A stretch of DNA of 64,000 bases from Lysobacter sp. TY2-98 (GTDB lineage: Bacteria; Pseudomonadota; Gammaproteobacteria; Xanthomonadales; Xanthomonadaceae), in NCBI RefSeq assembly GCF_003367355.1, contig NZ_CP031413.1, positions 434,001-498,000 of the forward strand, written 5' to 3'. Below are positions 26,341 through 35,985 of this stretch, in pieces. Both the position numbers and the translations under genes were made by a program. The stretch's first letter is position 1. Each line of letters opens with the position of its first letter. Under the pieces are notes generated by a model. That model did not search any database. It saw only the letters and a program-made list of their open reading frames with translations, and was not told the DNA's origin.

Positions 26341-26945
26341 GACTTCTTACCGAAATGCTGCGCCAGCACCTGTGCGAACACGGACGGTGCCGTCGATTCG
26401 GCGACGGGCAGCGGATGCTCCAACGTGTGCAAGGTCCGTACCCCGCCCTGACCGACGCCGACCAGCAGCTGCTGGCCGCCGACGTCAAGCACCACTGCGC
26501 GCTCGCGCGGGCCGAGCGCGACGCTCGCCACCACCTTGAGTTGCGACGACTGGGTGCCGCGGTTCATGCCGGGCATGCGCTTGGCGAGCCAGCCGAGGCC
26601 GAGAATCAGGCCGATGACGAGCAGCAGCGAAAACACCGCGCCACCAATACTGCCGGCGTCCGTCGATGAATGCGTTGCGGGATGCGCGACCTGCGCGGTC
26701 GTGGTCGTGCGCAGGGGGAATGCGACCTTGTGCGGTGCATCGACGACCGGCGCCGAGGTCGTTGCTGCGGGCACCGTCACCGCTGCGCGTGTCGCAGGCG
26801 GCGTCGTTGCATTCACGGCCGTCGCATCCTTGGGCGTGGCTGCGGCCGTCGTCGGCTTCGCATCCGTCGCCTGCACGTTCGCCGCCGCCTGCACGGGCGC
26901 TGCGACTGTCACGAGCTCGTCCATGGCCGGTCCCACACCGCTCAC
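26337..26945 (-). CDS. fliO: Flagellar export accessory protein FliO
   Basis: 202 residues: a long Ala/Thr/Pro-rich N-terminus, one membrane helix (SIGGAVFSLLLVIGLILGLGW) and a basic cytosolic FliO domain with LKVVASVALGPRERAVVLDV and LLVGV. FliO assists FliP ring assembly. A GTG at 26945 overlaps the fliN stop; ATG at 26924 is an equally acceptable start. Confidence 0.88.
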   Translation of the reverse strand: MSGVGPAMDELVTVAAPVQAAANVQATDAKPTTAAATPKDATAVNATTPPATRAAVTVPAATTSAPVVDAPHKVAFPLRTTTTAQVAHPATHSSTDAGSIGGAVFSLLLVIGLILGLGWLAKRMPGMNRGTQSSQLKVVASVALGPRERAVVLDVGGQQLLVGVGQGGVRTLHTLEHPLPVAESTAPSVFAQVLAQHFGKKS

Positions 26946-27271
26946 TTGAGGCGCTTGATGCGCTCGGACGGGCTCACCACGTCGGTGAGGCGAACACCGA
27001 AGCGGTCGTTGACCACCACGACTTCGCCCTGCGCGATCAGCGTGCCGTTGACGTAGACGTCCAGCGGCTCGCCTGCGGCGCGCTCGAGTTCCACGACCGA
27101 ACCCTGGTTGAGCTGCAGCAGGTTGCGGATCGGAATGCGCGCGCGGCCCACTTCCAGTGACAGCGTCACGTTGACGTCGAGGATGACGTCGAGATTGAGG
27201 TCGGCGCCCACACCGCCTTCGGCGGTGAGCGTTTCGAAAGCCGCGGGCGCGGCAGCGTCGGAAGGCATCAT
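26942..27271 (-). CDS. fliN: Flagellar motor switch protein FliN
   Basis: 109 residues, SpoA-type domain with DVNVTLSLEVGRARIPIRNL, GSVVELERAAGEPLDVYVNG and VVVNDRFGVRLTDV. Part of the C-ring with FliG and FliM. It lies four bases after fliM and overlaps fliO. Confidence 0.95.
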   Translation of the reverse strand: MMPSDAAAPAAFETLTAEGGVGADLNLDVILDVNVTLSLEVGRARIPIRNLLQLNQGSVVELERAAGEPLDVYVNGTLIAQGEVVVVNDRFGVRLTDVVSPSERIKRLK

Positions 27272-27275
27272 GGTG

Positions 27276-28271
27276 TTAGCCTAGGGAATCGAGGGGAATC
27301 AGCGACCGCGGCTGGTTCACGTGGGTGATCTTGATGGCGTTCTTACCGTTGTGCGTGCCGAATTCGCCGGCGAACAGCGACGTGCCTTCGACTTCCAGCG
27401 ACAACTGCTTGGGCAGGTCGATCGGAATGACGTCGCCGACCTTGAGCTTGCTCAGCGCGCGCAGCGAAATCTGGCGTTCGGCAAGGTTGCTGCTGATTTC
27501 GACGTCGGCGTCCTGCAGCTGGTTGCGCAGTGCACGCGTCCAGTTCTCGTCCTTCTCGATGCGGTCGCTCTGCACGCCGGCGTCGAGGAGTTCGCGGATC
27601 GGCTCCAGCATCGAATAGGGCAGGGCGACATGCAGCTCGCCGCCGCCGCCTTCGAGTTCGACATGGAAACGGCTGACCGCGATGTACTCGCGCGGCGAAA
27701 TGATGTTGGCGAAGTGCGGGTTGACCTCGGAGTTCACGTATTCGAACTCGACCGGCATCACCGGCGCCCACGCTTCGGTGAGGTCGGCGAAGGTCTGCTT
27801 GAGCAGGAGCTGGATCACGCGCATTTCGGTCGGCGTGAACTCGCGGCCTTCGATGCGCGTGTGGTACTTGCCCAGGCCGCCGAAGAAGTTGTCGACGGTG
27901 GTGAACACTAGGCGCGGTTCGAACACGATGATGCCGGTGCCACGCAGCGGCTTCATCTTGATCAGGTTGAGGTTGTTCGGCACCTGCAGCGAATGCATGT
28001 ACTCGCCGAAGCGGATCAGGTCGATGCCGCGCACCGAGAGATCCGCGGAGCGACGCAGCAGGTTGAACAGGCCGATGCGCCACGTGCGTGCGAAGCGCTC
28101 GTTGATCATCTCGAGCGTCGGCAGCCGGCCGCGGACGATCTTGTCCTGGCTGGCGAAATCGTAATTGCGCGCCTCGCCCGGTGCGGCCGGCGGCTCGACT
28201 TCGATCGCACCCGCATCCACGCCGTGGAGGAGGGCATCGATCTCGTCTTGTGAAAGCAGGTCGGAGCTCAT
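27276..28271 (-). CDS. fliM: Flagellar motor switch protein FliM
   Basis: 331 residues. N-terminal CheY-P-binding peptide LLSQDEIDALL, middle CheC-like domain with the GGLG segment, and C-terminal SpoA domain. Translates CheY-P binding into rotation reversal. ATG at 28271, 12 bases after the fliL stop. Confidence 0.95.
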   Translation of the reverse strand: MSSDLLSQDEIDALLHGVDAGAIEVEPPAAPGEARNYDFASQDKIVRGRLPTLEMINERFARTWRIGLFNLLRRSADLSVRGIDLIRFGEYMHSLQVPNNLNLIKMKPLRGTGIIVFEPRLVFTTVDNFFGGLGKYHTRIEGREFTPTEMRVIQLLLKQTFADLTEAWAPVMPVEFEYVNSEVNPHFANIISPREYIAVSRFHVELEGGGGELHVALPYSMLEPIRELLDAGVQSDRIEKDENWTRALRNQLQDADVEISSNLAERQISLRALSKLKVGDVIPIDLPKQLSLEVEGTSLFAGEFGTHNGKNAIKITHVNQPRSLIPLDSLG

Positions 28272-28282
28272 GCGCGGATCCC

Positions 28283-28783
28283 TTACTGGGTGACCAGGCT
28301 CGTGAAGATCACGGCGTCGACCTTGCCGGGCACGCCTTCGGTCTTGAGCACGCTGCGCACTTCGGCGAGCGCCTTTTCCTGCAGGCGTTCCTTGCCGCTG
28401 CGCTGCGCGAGCTGGTCGGCGGTCTGCTGGCCGAACAGCAGCAGCAGGCGATTGCGGATGGCGGGCGCCTGTTCCTGCAGCGCGGCCAGCGTTTCCGGGT
28501 CGCGCGTGGCGAGCTGCACGTCGGCCTGCAGGTAACGCACGGTGTCGGTGTCGGCGAGGTTGACGACGAAGGAGGGATCCATCGCGAAGTACTGCGTCGG
28601 CAGCTTCTTGATGTCGGCCTTCTTCGCGTGCGCGGCGCTGGCGGTCCACCACCACGCACCCGCGCCACCGCCGCCGAGCAGCAGCACGGTGGCGGCGACG
28701 ATGACGATCAGCTTCTTCTTGCTCTTCTTGGGCGCGTCGGCGGCTTCGGGGGCGGCGGCCGGGGCTGGGGCTTTGGCGGACAC
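28283..28783 (-). CDS. fliL: Flagellar basal body protein FliL
   Basis: 166 residues from a GTG start at 28783, preceded by CTGGAGTCTCGAC. Lys-rich cytosolic leader, one membrane helix (KKLIVIVAATVLLLGGGGAGA), periplasmic stomatin-like domain with FVVNLADTDTVRYLQADVQL. An in-frame ATG at 28810 is unlikely, because the sigma-54 promoter at 28814-28828 would place the transcript start near 28802, downstream of it. FliL modulates the motor stator. First gene of the fliLMNOPQ unit. Confidence 0.9.
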   Translation of the reverse strand: MSAKAPAPAAAPEAADAPKKSKKKLIVIVAATVLLLGGGGAGAWWWTASAAHAKKADIKKLPTQYFAMDPSFVVNLADTDTVRYLQADVQLATRDPETLAALQEQAPAIRNRLLLLFGQQTADQLAQRSGKERLQEKALAEVRSVLKTEGVPGKVDAVIFTSLVTQ

Positions 28784-28813
28784 GTCGAGACTCCAGGGGT
28801 ACGCCCGCATCGT

Positions 28814-28828
28814 GCAAGGGGCGTGCCG
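28814..28828 (-). promoter_or_regulatory. Sigma-54 promoter upstream of fliL
   Basis: Minus strand CGGCACG-CCCC-TTGC: one mismatch from TGGCACG-N4-TTGC, with GG and GC elements at the correct spacing. It decides the fliL start. Confidence 0.8.
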
Positions 28829-29022
28829 GGACGCTGGAGGCGATCTTGACGAGGTTTTGACGCCGGCCTGAATGGGCTCGCGTCGGAGAGTCGACGGGGC
28901 GCGTTCAGCCGGTGGCGAGCAGTGTCGGCCAGTCCGCCGCTCCGCGCTGCTCACGCTCGCTAAGTGCCGTGTAACTGCCCAGCGTTGCTAGGAACGGCTT
29001 CGAACGTGCCGCTATCGACGAC

Positions 29023-30411
29023 CTACGCGTATTCGTCGATCAACCCACGCGCCCGCAGCGTGCGGACGGTCGTCACCTGCGGCTGCGCATCCCCACCGAG
29101 TTCGGTGCCCGCGCCGAACGGTGCCGAGCCTCCGTTCGAGCGGCTGTCGCCCGACTGGCGACTGCCTGCGCCGACCTCGGCATGGCCGAGTTCCATGCCC
29201 TGACGGCCGAGCAGGTCGCGCAGACGGTCCATGCCGGACTCCAGCGCCTGGCGGACGTCGGGATGGGCGGCGTGGAACTGGGCGTTCACGCGGTGCCCGT
29301 CCATCTGCAGGCGGATATCGATCGGGCCGAGGCCGTCCGGCGTCACGCGCACTTCGGCGTGGTCGAGGCGCTGGTCGGCCATCCACGTGATGCGCTGGCT
29401 CATGCCGTCGTCGAAATCGGCGTCGAGCGCGAGCGGCGCGGCGGTCGGCATCGCGACGATGACATCGCGCACCGCGGCCAGTGGCGCGTCGGCGCCCTTG
29501 GTCATGAGCGGGTTGAAGGCGATCGACGGTGTAGCACTCGATGCGCTGTCGGTGGACGCCCCGCTGCTGCCGCGATCGCTCTTGGACTCGGCAAGTGCGG
29601 CCAGCGCGGCGAAGGCGTCGGCCGCGGGTGTTGCAGTGGCGGGCAGGCTCGACGCGGCGTCGGCGTCGGCGCCGGGCATCGACAGCGCCTGCAGCAGTGC
29701 CGCACCGGACGCGATCGGCGATGCGGCATTTGTCGTAATCGCAGTGCCCGCGGTCGGATCGGCAGGCGTCACCGCGGTGGCGGCGGTCGCCGTCGCGGCG
29801 AGCGCGGCATTCGGTCGCGACACCGCGGCAGTCAACGCAGACAACGCGGCGTCGCCCGAGGCGGAGTCAGCGGCGACGGCGGTCGGCTTCGGCGCCGCCG
29901 CGGCCCAGTCGCCGGTCAACAGCGCGAGCATGCGATCGGGCAGGAAGTCCGCGGGTGTGGCGGTGTCGCTTGCCGGCGGCGTGGCGGCGTCAGTGGACGT
30001 CGTGGTCGCGGCGGTCGATTGGGTGTCCGTCGCTGTCGCGTCGGCAGCGGTGTCCGCATCGCCGTCACGTCGTGCACCGCGACGCGCGGCGGCGGCGTTC
30101 GCGCCGTCATGCGCTTTCGCGTGTGCGGGCGTGCGTGCTGCGCGGTCGCCCTGCGCGGTATCGCGCGTATGTGGCGTGTTGTCGTCGTGCGCGGTCTCGT
30201 GCGACTTCGGGTGGTGGTCGAGCGGGCGCGATGCATGCGCGTCGTCGGCTCGCTGCGCGCGCGGGGCGTCGTGGCGCATCTCCGCGTTCGCCTTCGGCGC
30301 CTCGCCCGTGTCGAACGAGAATTCCGGCGCATCCTGCGACGTCGCCTTTGACGGCGTGCGCGCGGATGCGGCGCCGGCAACGGCCTGCATCGCGGAACGA
30401 TCGATATTCAT
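29023..30411 (-). CDS. fliK: Flagellar hook-length control protein FliK
   Basis: 462 residues. Most of the protein (about 1-320) is low-complexity Ala/Thr/Asp, typical of the FliK ruler; the conserved C-terminal domain has DQRLDHAEVRVTPDGLGPID, IRLQMDGHRVNAQFHAAHPDVR and LRDLLGRQGMELGHAEV. It interacts with FlhB to end hook growth. ATG at 30411 overlaps the fliJ stop. The end of the early operon. Confidence 0.92.
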   Translation of the reverse strand: MNIDRSAMQAVAGAASARTPSKATSQDAPEFSFDTGEAPKANAEMRHDAPRAQRADDAHASRPLDHHPKSHETAHDDNTPHTRDTAQGDRAARTPAHAKAHDGANAAAARRGARRDGDADTAADATATDTQSTAATTTSTDAATPPASDTATPADFLPDRMLALLTGDWAAAAPKPTAVAADSASGDAALSALTAAVSRPNAALAATATAATAVTPADPTAGTAITTNAASPIASGAALLQALSMPGADADAASSLPATATPAADAFAALAALAESKSDRGSSGASTDSASSATPSIAFNPLMTKGADAPLAAVRDVIVAMPTAAPLALDADFDDGMSQRITWMADQRLDHAEVRVTPDGLGPIDIRLQMDGHRVNAQFHAAHPDVRQALESGMDRLRDLLGRQGMELGHAEVGAGSRQSGDSRSNGGSAPFGAGTELGGDAQPQVTTVRTLRARGLIDEYA

Positions 30412-30869
30412 CGCGATTCGCCTTCCGCAGCGCCGAGCGCCGGCGCGCGACGGCGGCCGGCCAGGTCGTCGAGTTCCTTCTGCGTGCGCTTGTCGGCGAC
30501 ACGCGATTCCTCGGTGCGATAGCTCGCCGCGAGCTTCTGCAGCACGTGCGTCTCGCGGCTGGCGAGCATCAGGCGCGCGCGTTCGACTTCGGTCGCCTCG
30601 CGCGAGCGGTCGACGATCTGCATCTGCTGCGCGACCGCCTGCTGCAACTTCGACTGGAACGCGACCCGGTTCGCGAGCAGCGCAGGATTGAGCGTCGCGC
30701 CCTGTTCCGGCGTCGATGAATATTCGGCGGCGTAGCGCTGCAGGGCTTCGAGTCGCGCCTTCTGCTCGACGTGCGAGGCCTCGCGCGCGGCAACCTGCTG
30801 CGCGACTTCGTCCTGCTGGCGCTGCTTGATCTGGATGATCGGATCGAGGCGTTGGGAACGCGGTGCCAT
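30408..30869 (-). CDS. fliJ: Flagellar export chaperone FliJ
   Basis: 153 residues, essentially one long coiled coil with heptads rich in Gln/Ala/Arg (IIQIKQRQQDEVAQQVAARE). FliJ couples the FliI ATPase ring to FlhA. Start 12 bases after fliI. Confidence 0.92.
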   Translation of the reverse strand: MAPRSQRLDPIIQIKQRQQDEVAQQVAAREASHVEQKARLEALQRYAAEYSSTPEQGATLNPALLANRVAFQSKLQQAVAQQMQIVDRSREATEVERARLMLASRETHVLQKLAASYRTEESRVADKRTQKELDDLAGRRRAPALGAAEGESR

Positions 30870-30881
30870 GGGGGAGTCCGG

Positions 30882-32264
30882 TTAAAGCGGAAGGCCGTTG
30901 CCGTCGTCGAGCAACCGCATCAGCGCGGCCTTGCTCTGCTCGACGTTCGATGCGTCGCGGACATCCTGTCCCAGGAATTCCATGATCGCCGGCCAGCGCG
31001 CGAGCGCTTCGTCGACGGTCGGGTCGCTGCCGCGCTGGTAGGCGCCGATCGCGATGAGGTCGCGCTGCGTCGAGTAGGCCGACATCAGGCGCTTGAGCTT
31101 GCGGATCTGTTCGCGCCACGGCGCGTCGGTGATGTCCTGCATCACGCGCGACACCGACACTTCGACGTCGATCGCGGGGTACTGGCCGGCATCGGCGATG
31201 CGACGCGACAGCACGATGTGGCCGTCGAGAATCGCGCGCGCGGCGTCGGCGATCGGCTCCTGCTGGTCGTCGCCTTCGGTCAGCACCGTGTAGAACGCGG
31301 TGATCGAGCCGCGGCCATCGGCGCCGTTGCCCGCGCGCTCGACCAGCGCCGGGAGCTTGGCGAACACGCTGGGCGGATAGCCGCGCGTGGTCGGCGGCTC
31401 GCCGACCGACAGGCCGATCTCGCGTTGCGCCTGGGCGTAGCGGGTGAGGGAGTCCATCAGCAGCAGGACATGCAAGCCCTGGTCCCGGTAGTACTCGGCG
31501 ATCGCCGTCGCGCGCAGGGCGCCGTGTAGGCGCGCGAGCGGCGGGCGGTCGGCCGGCGCCGCGACGACGACGGAGCGGCGCAGGCCTTCCTCGCCCAGGG
31601 TCGCTTCGACGAAATCGCGGACTTCGCGGCCTCGCTCACCGATTAGGCCGACCACGATCACGTCGGCCGCGGTGAAGCGGGTCATCATGCCGAGCAGCGT
31701 CGATTTACCGACACCAGAGCCGGCGAACAGGCCGACGCGCTGACCGCGACCGATCGGCAGCAGCGCGTTGATCGCGCGCACGCCGACGTCGAGCGAATGC
31801 GTGATCGGCTCGCGCATCAGCGGATTGATGGAGTGGCCGGCGAGGCCCATGTGGCCTTCGGCACGGATGGGGCCGCGACCGTCGAGCGGCACGCCGTCCG
31901 AATCGATGACGCGGCCGAGCAGGCCTTCGCCCACCGCGACCTCGCCCTGCTGGCGGCTGGGCACCACGCGCGCGTTGGGCAGCAGGCCCTCAAGATGCGC
32001 GGTCGGCATGAGGAAGGTGCGGTCACCGGCGAAGCCAACAACTTCCGCATCGACCCAGCGACCGCCGGCGACTTCCACGCGGCAGCGCGAGCCCATCGGC
32101 GCGGAACACCCGCTGGCTTCGAGCGTCAGGCCGACCGCCCGGCGCAGCACGCCTTCGCGCGCGAGACCCGCATTCGCGACGACCAGGTCGGTGTTCGAAA
32201 GGCGCGCGGCAAGCCGCAGGTTGCGCGCTTCTTCCCACTGCGCGGCGGCGATGCTGGCGGTCAT
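30882..32264 (-). CDS. fliI: Flagellum-specific export ATPase FliI
   Basis: 460 residues. F1-ATPase beta-like domain with Walker [28 protein letters not shown], Walker [19 protein letters not shown] and the arginine-rich PPSVFAKLP region. Hydrolyses ATP at the export gate. It overlaps fliH by 4 bases. Confidence 0.95.
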   Translation of the reverse strand: MTASIAAAQWEEARNLRLAARLSNTDLVVANAGLAREGVLRRAVGLTLEASGCSAPMGSRCRVEVAGGRWVDAEVVGFAGDRTFLMPTAHLEGLLPNARVVPSRQQGEVAVGEGLLGRVIDSDGVPLDGRGPIRAEGHMGLAGHSINPLMREPITHSLDVGVRAINALLPIGRGQRVGLFAGSGVGKSTLLGMMTRFTAADVIVVGLIGERGREVRDFVEATLGEEGLRRSVVVAAPADRPPLARLHGALRATAIAEYYRDQGLHVLLLMDSLTRYAQAQREIGLSVGEPPTTRGYPPSVFAKLPALVERAGNGADGRGSITAFYTVLTEGDDQQEPIADAARAILDGHIVLSRRIADAGQYPAIDVEVSVSRVMQDITDAPWREQIRKLKRLMSAYSTQRDLIAIGAYQRGSDPTVDEALARWPAIMEFLGQDVRDASNVEQSKAALMRLLDDGNGLPL

Positions 32265-32851
32265 GCGGCGTCACCCTTCGGTGCATCAAGCATGGCGTTG
32301 AGGCAGGCCTTGAGCCGCGCGTCGAGCGTGCCGTCGATGCGCATGCTTTCGCTGTGGAGGCGAAGCTCGCCGCGGGCGAGGGTGGTGTCGCCGGTGAGGC
32401 GCGTGCCGTCGAGCGTCATCAGGTGCGGCATCAGCACACCGAGATCATCCGGATGAAGGCGCAGTTCGACGTCGCGCGAGCTGCTCCCCACCGCGTCGAG
32501 CGCATCGCGCACGAGGTCGGCCAGCAGCGTGGGATCGAGGCGGTACGCGTGTCCGACCAGCGTGCCAGCGACACGCGTGGCGAGATCGATCAATGCATCG
32601 CTCACTTCGCCATCGAGGCGCGCGAGCGGACGCGTGAAGCTGTCGAGGATGCCTTCGATCTGCGCGATCTGCCGACGGATTTCCGACTGGCCGGTCGCGT
32701 AACCGTCCGCCTGCCCACGACGGAAACCGTCCTGGTAGGCGGCGTCGGTGATCGCCTGCAGCTCTTCGACGCTCGGCGGCTGCGGCACGTCGGCCGCGAC
32801 CACCGGCTCGAAGCCCGGTGCGATCCAACGCAGCACCGCGGCCTCGCTCAT
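32261..32851 (-). CDS. fliH: Flagellar export ATPase regulator FliH
   Basis: 196 residues. N-terminal Trp-containing segment (RWIAPGFEP) that docks on FlhA/FliN, a GxxxG-like helix ([20 protein letters not shown]) and a C-terminal FliI-binding domain. The start overlaps the fliG stop. Confidence 0.93.
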   Translation of the reverse strand: MSEAAVLRWIAPGFEPVVAADVPQPPSVEELQAITDAAYQDGFRRGQADGYATGQSEIRRQIAQIEGILDSFTRPLARLDGEVSDALIDLATRVAGTLVGHAYRLDPTLLADLVRDALDAVGSSSRDVELRLHPDDLGVLMPHLMTLDGTRLTGDTTLARGELRLHSESMRIDGTLDARLKACLNAMLDAPKGDAA

Positions 32852-33855
32852 ACGAACGTCTCCGCCTTGGCGATGAGCTGGATCGTGCCGTCTTCCGCCA
32901 TCTTGCGGACGATCTGCAGGATTTCCTTCTGCGCGGCTTCGACATCGGCAAGACGCACGGGGCCGCGCGCTTCCATGTCGTCCTTGAGGATTTCCGCCGC
33001 GCGCTGCGACATGTTGCCGATGATCTTGTCCTTGACCTTGGTGTCGGCGCCGCGCAGGGCGACCGCGAGCTTCTCGTTCGGCACCTCGCGCAGGATGCTC
33101 TGCATCGCGCGGTCGTCGATGTCGCCGAGGTTGTCGAAGACGAACATCAGGTCGCGGATCTGCGTGGACAGCGTCTCGTCCATCTGGCCGATGGCGCCGA
33201 GGATGGCTTCGTCCTGACCGCTGTCCATGAAGTTGAGGATGTTCGCCGCGCACTTCACGCCACCGAGCGCGGACGACTTGATGTTCTGGCTGCCGGCGAA
33301 CTGCTTGGCCATCACGTCGTTCAATTCGTTGAGTGCGTGCGGCGGCACGCCATCGAGCGTGGCGATGCGCACCAGAACGTCGCTCTTGACGCGCTCGGGG
33401 AAGCACTTGAGCACTTCGGCGCCCTGGTCGGGATCGAGGTGCGACATCACGATCGCGATGATCTGTGGATGTTCATTGCGGACGAGTTCCGCGATCGCGC
33501 GCGGCTCCATCCACTTCAGCGTGTCGAGGCCGGACGTATTGCGGCCGAGCAGGATGCGATCGATCAGGCTCGACGCGCGATCCTCGCCCAGCGCCTGCAC
33601 GAGCACCGCGCGCACGTATTCGTCCGCGCCGGAACCCAGCCCCGACGGCTGCTGCAGCGTGTCGACGAAGTCGTCGACCACGTCCACCACCTGGTTGCGC
33701 GTCACGCCGCCCACGGACGTCATGGCGACGCCAAGCTTCTGCACTTCCTTCGCGGACATGTGCTTGAGCACTTCGGCCGCCTGCTGTTCGCCCAGCGTGA
33801 GCAGGACGATCGCGGCCTTCTGCGTGCCGGTGAGTTGTTGCTGCTGATCAGCCAT
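32848..33855 (-). CDS. fliG: Flagellar motor switch protein FliG
   Basis: 335 residues with N, middle (EHPQIIAIVMSHLDPDQGAEV) and C-terminal torque-generating (LMFVFDNLGDIDDRAMQSIL) domains, the last with the charged residues that face MotA. It overlaps fliF by 8 bases, the usual coupling of rotor and MS-ring genes. Confidence 0.96.
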   Translation of the reverse strand: MADQQQQLTGTQKAAIVLLTLGEQQAAEVLKHMSAKEVQKLGVAMTSVGGVTRNQVVDVVDDFVDTLQQPSGLGSGADEYVRAVLVQALGEDRASSLIDRILLGRNTSGLDTLKWMEPRAIAELVRNEHPQIIAIVMSHLDPDQGAEVLKCFPERVKSDVLVRIATLDGVPPHALNELNDVMAKQFAGSQNIKSSALGGVKCAANILNFMDSGQDEAILGAIGQMDETLSTQIRDLMFVFDNLGDIDDRAMQSILREVPNEKLAVALRGADTKVKDKIIGNMSQRAAEILKDDMEARGPVRLADVEAAQKEILQIVRKMAEDGTIQLIAKAETFV

Positions 33856-35527
33856 CGGACGCCACCATGTCGCGCACGACCTGGGCCACGCGCTTTGGAT
33901 CGTTGGTTACGGCGGCGCGCGCCGTGGTGATCTTTTCATCGAAATGCATCGCCGCGGTCGGCAACGCCGGATCGCCCCCACGCGCGGCGCGCGGATTCGA
34001 CGCCTGCTCGAGTTCTTCGGCAACGATCGTCGCCACCGTCGACTGCGCCGGAATCACCGGCTTGGGCTGCAGCATCTGGCGGAACGCCGGGCGCAGCACG
34101 GTGAAGATGAGCACGATGACCGCGATGCCGCCCAGGATCGTGCGCAGCAGGTCACGTGCATGCGGGTCCTGCCAGATCGGCGTGGAATCGCCGGCATCGC
34201 TGCCAACATCGCGAGCGAACGGCGAGTTGACTACCGACACCGCGTCGCCGCGCGCCTGGTCGAAACCGATCGCCTGCTGCACCAGTGTCTGGATGCGCTG
34301 CTGCTCGGCCGGCGTCAGCGCGCGCAGCTTCTGCTTGCCGTCCTTGTCGGGCTGGCCGGCCGGCACGTTGTCGACCAGCACCGCCGCGGTGACGCGACGG
34401 ATCTTGCCCGGCGCCTGGCGGGTATGCGTCAGCGTGCGGTCGACTTCGTAATTGCGGACTTCGTTGCGCGTGCCCTGCGCGCCGGCCGGAATGTTCGGCT
34501 TGGCGGCGGTGTTCTGCGCGGTGTTCGGCGCGGTGCCGGCCGGGGTCGGCGTATTGCTCGCGCTGCCCGGCACGCCCTGCGCCGGTGCGCCATTGCCGTT
34601 CGCCGCGGCCATCGCACCGATGTCGCCGCTCTGCGACAGCTGTTCGCTGCGCACCTGCGCGTCGGGACCGTAGGTTTCCTTCGCTTCCTCGGTCTCGTTG
34701 AAATCCATGTCGACGCTGACCTGCGCGCTCACGCGGCCCGGGCCCGTCATCGGCTCGAGCAGCTGCTCGATGCGCTGCACGTAGACGGCTTCCTGGCGGT
34801 GCTGCTGGTCGAACTGCTGCTGGCCGATCGCTTCGGCCGAGGTCGGATCGCGCGAGGTGAGCATGCGACCGAACTGGTCGACGACGGTGACCCGGTTGGT
34901 GGGCAGGTCCGGAATGCTGGTCGAGACCAGATTGACGATGGCATCGACCTGGTTCTGTTCGAGCGTCGCGCCCGTGCGCAGCTGCAGCACGACGGACGCG
35001 CTCGCGCTTTCCTTGTCACGCGTGAATGCGCTCGGCTTGGGCAGCGCGAGGTGCACGCGCGCCTCGCGCACCGGGCGCAGGTTCGAGATGGTGCGGGCGA
35101 GTTCGATTTCCTGGGCGTGCTGGTAGCGCGCGTTCTCGACGAACTGGCTGGTGCCGAAGCCCTGGTCGCCTTCCATCGCCTCGAAACCCTTGTCGCCGCC
35201 CGCGGGCAGGCCGGCGGACGCGAGCGCCATCTTCGCTTCGCCGATCTTGTCGGTCGGCACGGCGAGCGCACCGGTCGTGGTGTCGATCTTGAACGGGATC
35301 TGCGCGGTGGTGAGCAGTTGCGAGGCGTCTTCGGTCGACTTCGCGTCGAGGCCCGCATACACCGGCACGTAGTTCGGCTTCTGCGTCCAGAAAAACAGCC
35401 AGAGGCCGGCCGCGATCGCCGCCGCGACCAGCGCGATCATGCCCACCTGGCGGATGGCCGGGATGTCCTGCAGACGACCCAGCTTCTGCAGGTTTTCGGA
35501 GGATTTAGGTAGCGCGATCACGGACAT
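33848..35527 (-). CDS. fliF: Flagellar MS-ring protein FliF
   Basis: 559 residues: TM1 about 25-46, ring-building motifs with the YscJ/FliF signature (PNYVPVYAGLDAKSTEDASQ), an Ala/Pro-rich loop at about 300-350, TM2 near 458-480 and a cytosolic C-terminal FliG-binding tail ending RVAQVVRDMVASDG. The base of the flagellum. Confidence 0.95.
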   Translation of the reverse strand: MSVIALPKSSENLQKLGRLQDIPAIRQVGMIALVAAAIAAGLWLFFWTQKPNYVPVYAGLDAKSTEDASQLLTTAQIPFKIDTTTGALAVPTDKIGEAKMALASAGLPAGGDKGFEAMEGDQGFGTSQFVENARYQHAQEIELARTISNLRPVREARVHLALPKPSAFTRDKESASASVVLQLRTGATLEQNQVDAIVNLVSTSIPDLPTNRVTVVDQFGRMLTSRDPTSAEAIGQQQFDQQHRQEAVYVQRIEQLLEPMTGPGRVSAQVSVDMDFNETEEAKETYGPDAQVRSEQLSQSGDIGAMAAANGNGAPAQGVPGSASNTPTPAGTAPNTAQNTAAKPNIPAGAQGTRNEVRNYEVDRTLTHTRQAPGKIRRVTAAVLVDNVPAGQPDKDGKQKLRALTPAEQQRIQTLVQQAIGFDQARGDAVSVVNSPFARDVGSDAGDSTPIWQDPHARDLLRTILGGIAVIVLIFTVLRPAFRQMLQPKPVIPAQSTVATIVAEELEQASNPRAARGGDPALPTAAMHFDEKITTARAAVTNDPKRVAQVVRDMVASDG

Positions 35528-35570
35528 GGTGCGGGTCTCTTACGGTTCGATCGTCGGGTCGTGGAGGCCG

Positions 35571-35933
35571 TCAGATCGGCATGTTCATGACGTCCTGGTA
35601 CGCCTGCACCAGCCGGTTTCGAACCTCGACCGTGGCGCGGAAGGCGACCTGGGACTGCTGCATGGCGACCATCACGCGGGCAAGGTCGGCCTTGGGATCG
35701 CCCATTTCGAAGGCCTGCTGCAGCTGGCTGGCGTCGTTCTGGACCTTGCTGACGTTGTCGATGGCGTTCGACATCGCCGACTTGAAGCCGCCGCCGGACG
35801 CACCCTCGACGCCACCGGCCGCGGTACCGGCGGTAGGCGCGATGCCGTTGCCCGAGGCGACGTCCGACATCCCGCGCATCCGCGTCTCGTGGGCGCGGAT
35901 CTGGGAGAGGATCGAGGAAATCGCGTCGGTCAT
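35571..35933 (-). CDS. fliE: Flagellar hook-basal body protein FliE
   Basis: 120 residues; FliE family C-terminal half with DPKADLARVMVAMQQSQVAF and RNRLVQAYQDVMNMPI. Connects the MS ring to the rod. ATG at 35933 is preferred over GTG at 35951; either lies downstream of the sigma-54 site. First gene of fliEFGHIJK. Confidence 0.93.
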   Translation of the reverse strand: MTDAISSILSQIRAHETRMRGMSDVASGNGIAPTAGTAAGGVEGASGGGFKSAMSNAIDNVSKVQNDASQLQQAFEMGDPKADLARVMVAMQQSQVAFRATVEVRNRLVQAYQDVMNMPI

Positions 35934-35970
35934 GGCTTGGCGGCTCGTCACGGGGACTCGACCGGCTCAG

Positions 35971-35985
35971 GCAAACGCCGTGCCA
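35971..35985 (-). promoter_or_regulatory. Sigma-54 promoter upstream of fliE
   Basis: Minus strand TGGCACG-GCGT-TTGC, perfect match to the consensus; 38 bases before the fliE ATG. Confidence 0.9.

Noticed and set aside
29231..30691. 486-codon plus-strand frame opposite fliK
   Set aside because: Ala/Ser-rich mirror of the FliK repeats; fliK and fliJ on the minus strand have conserved domains.
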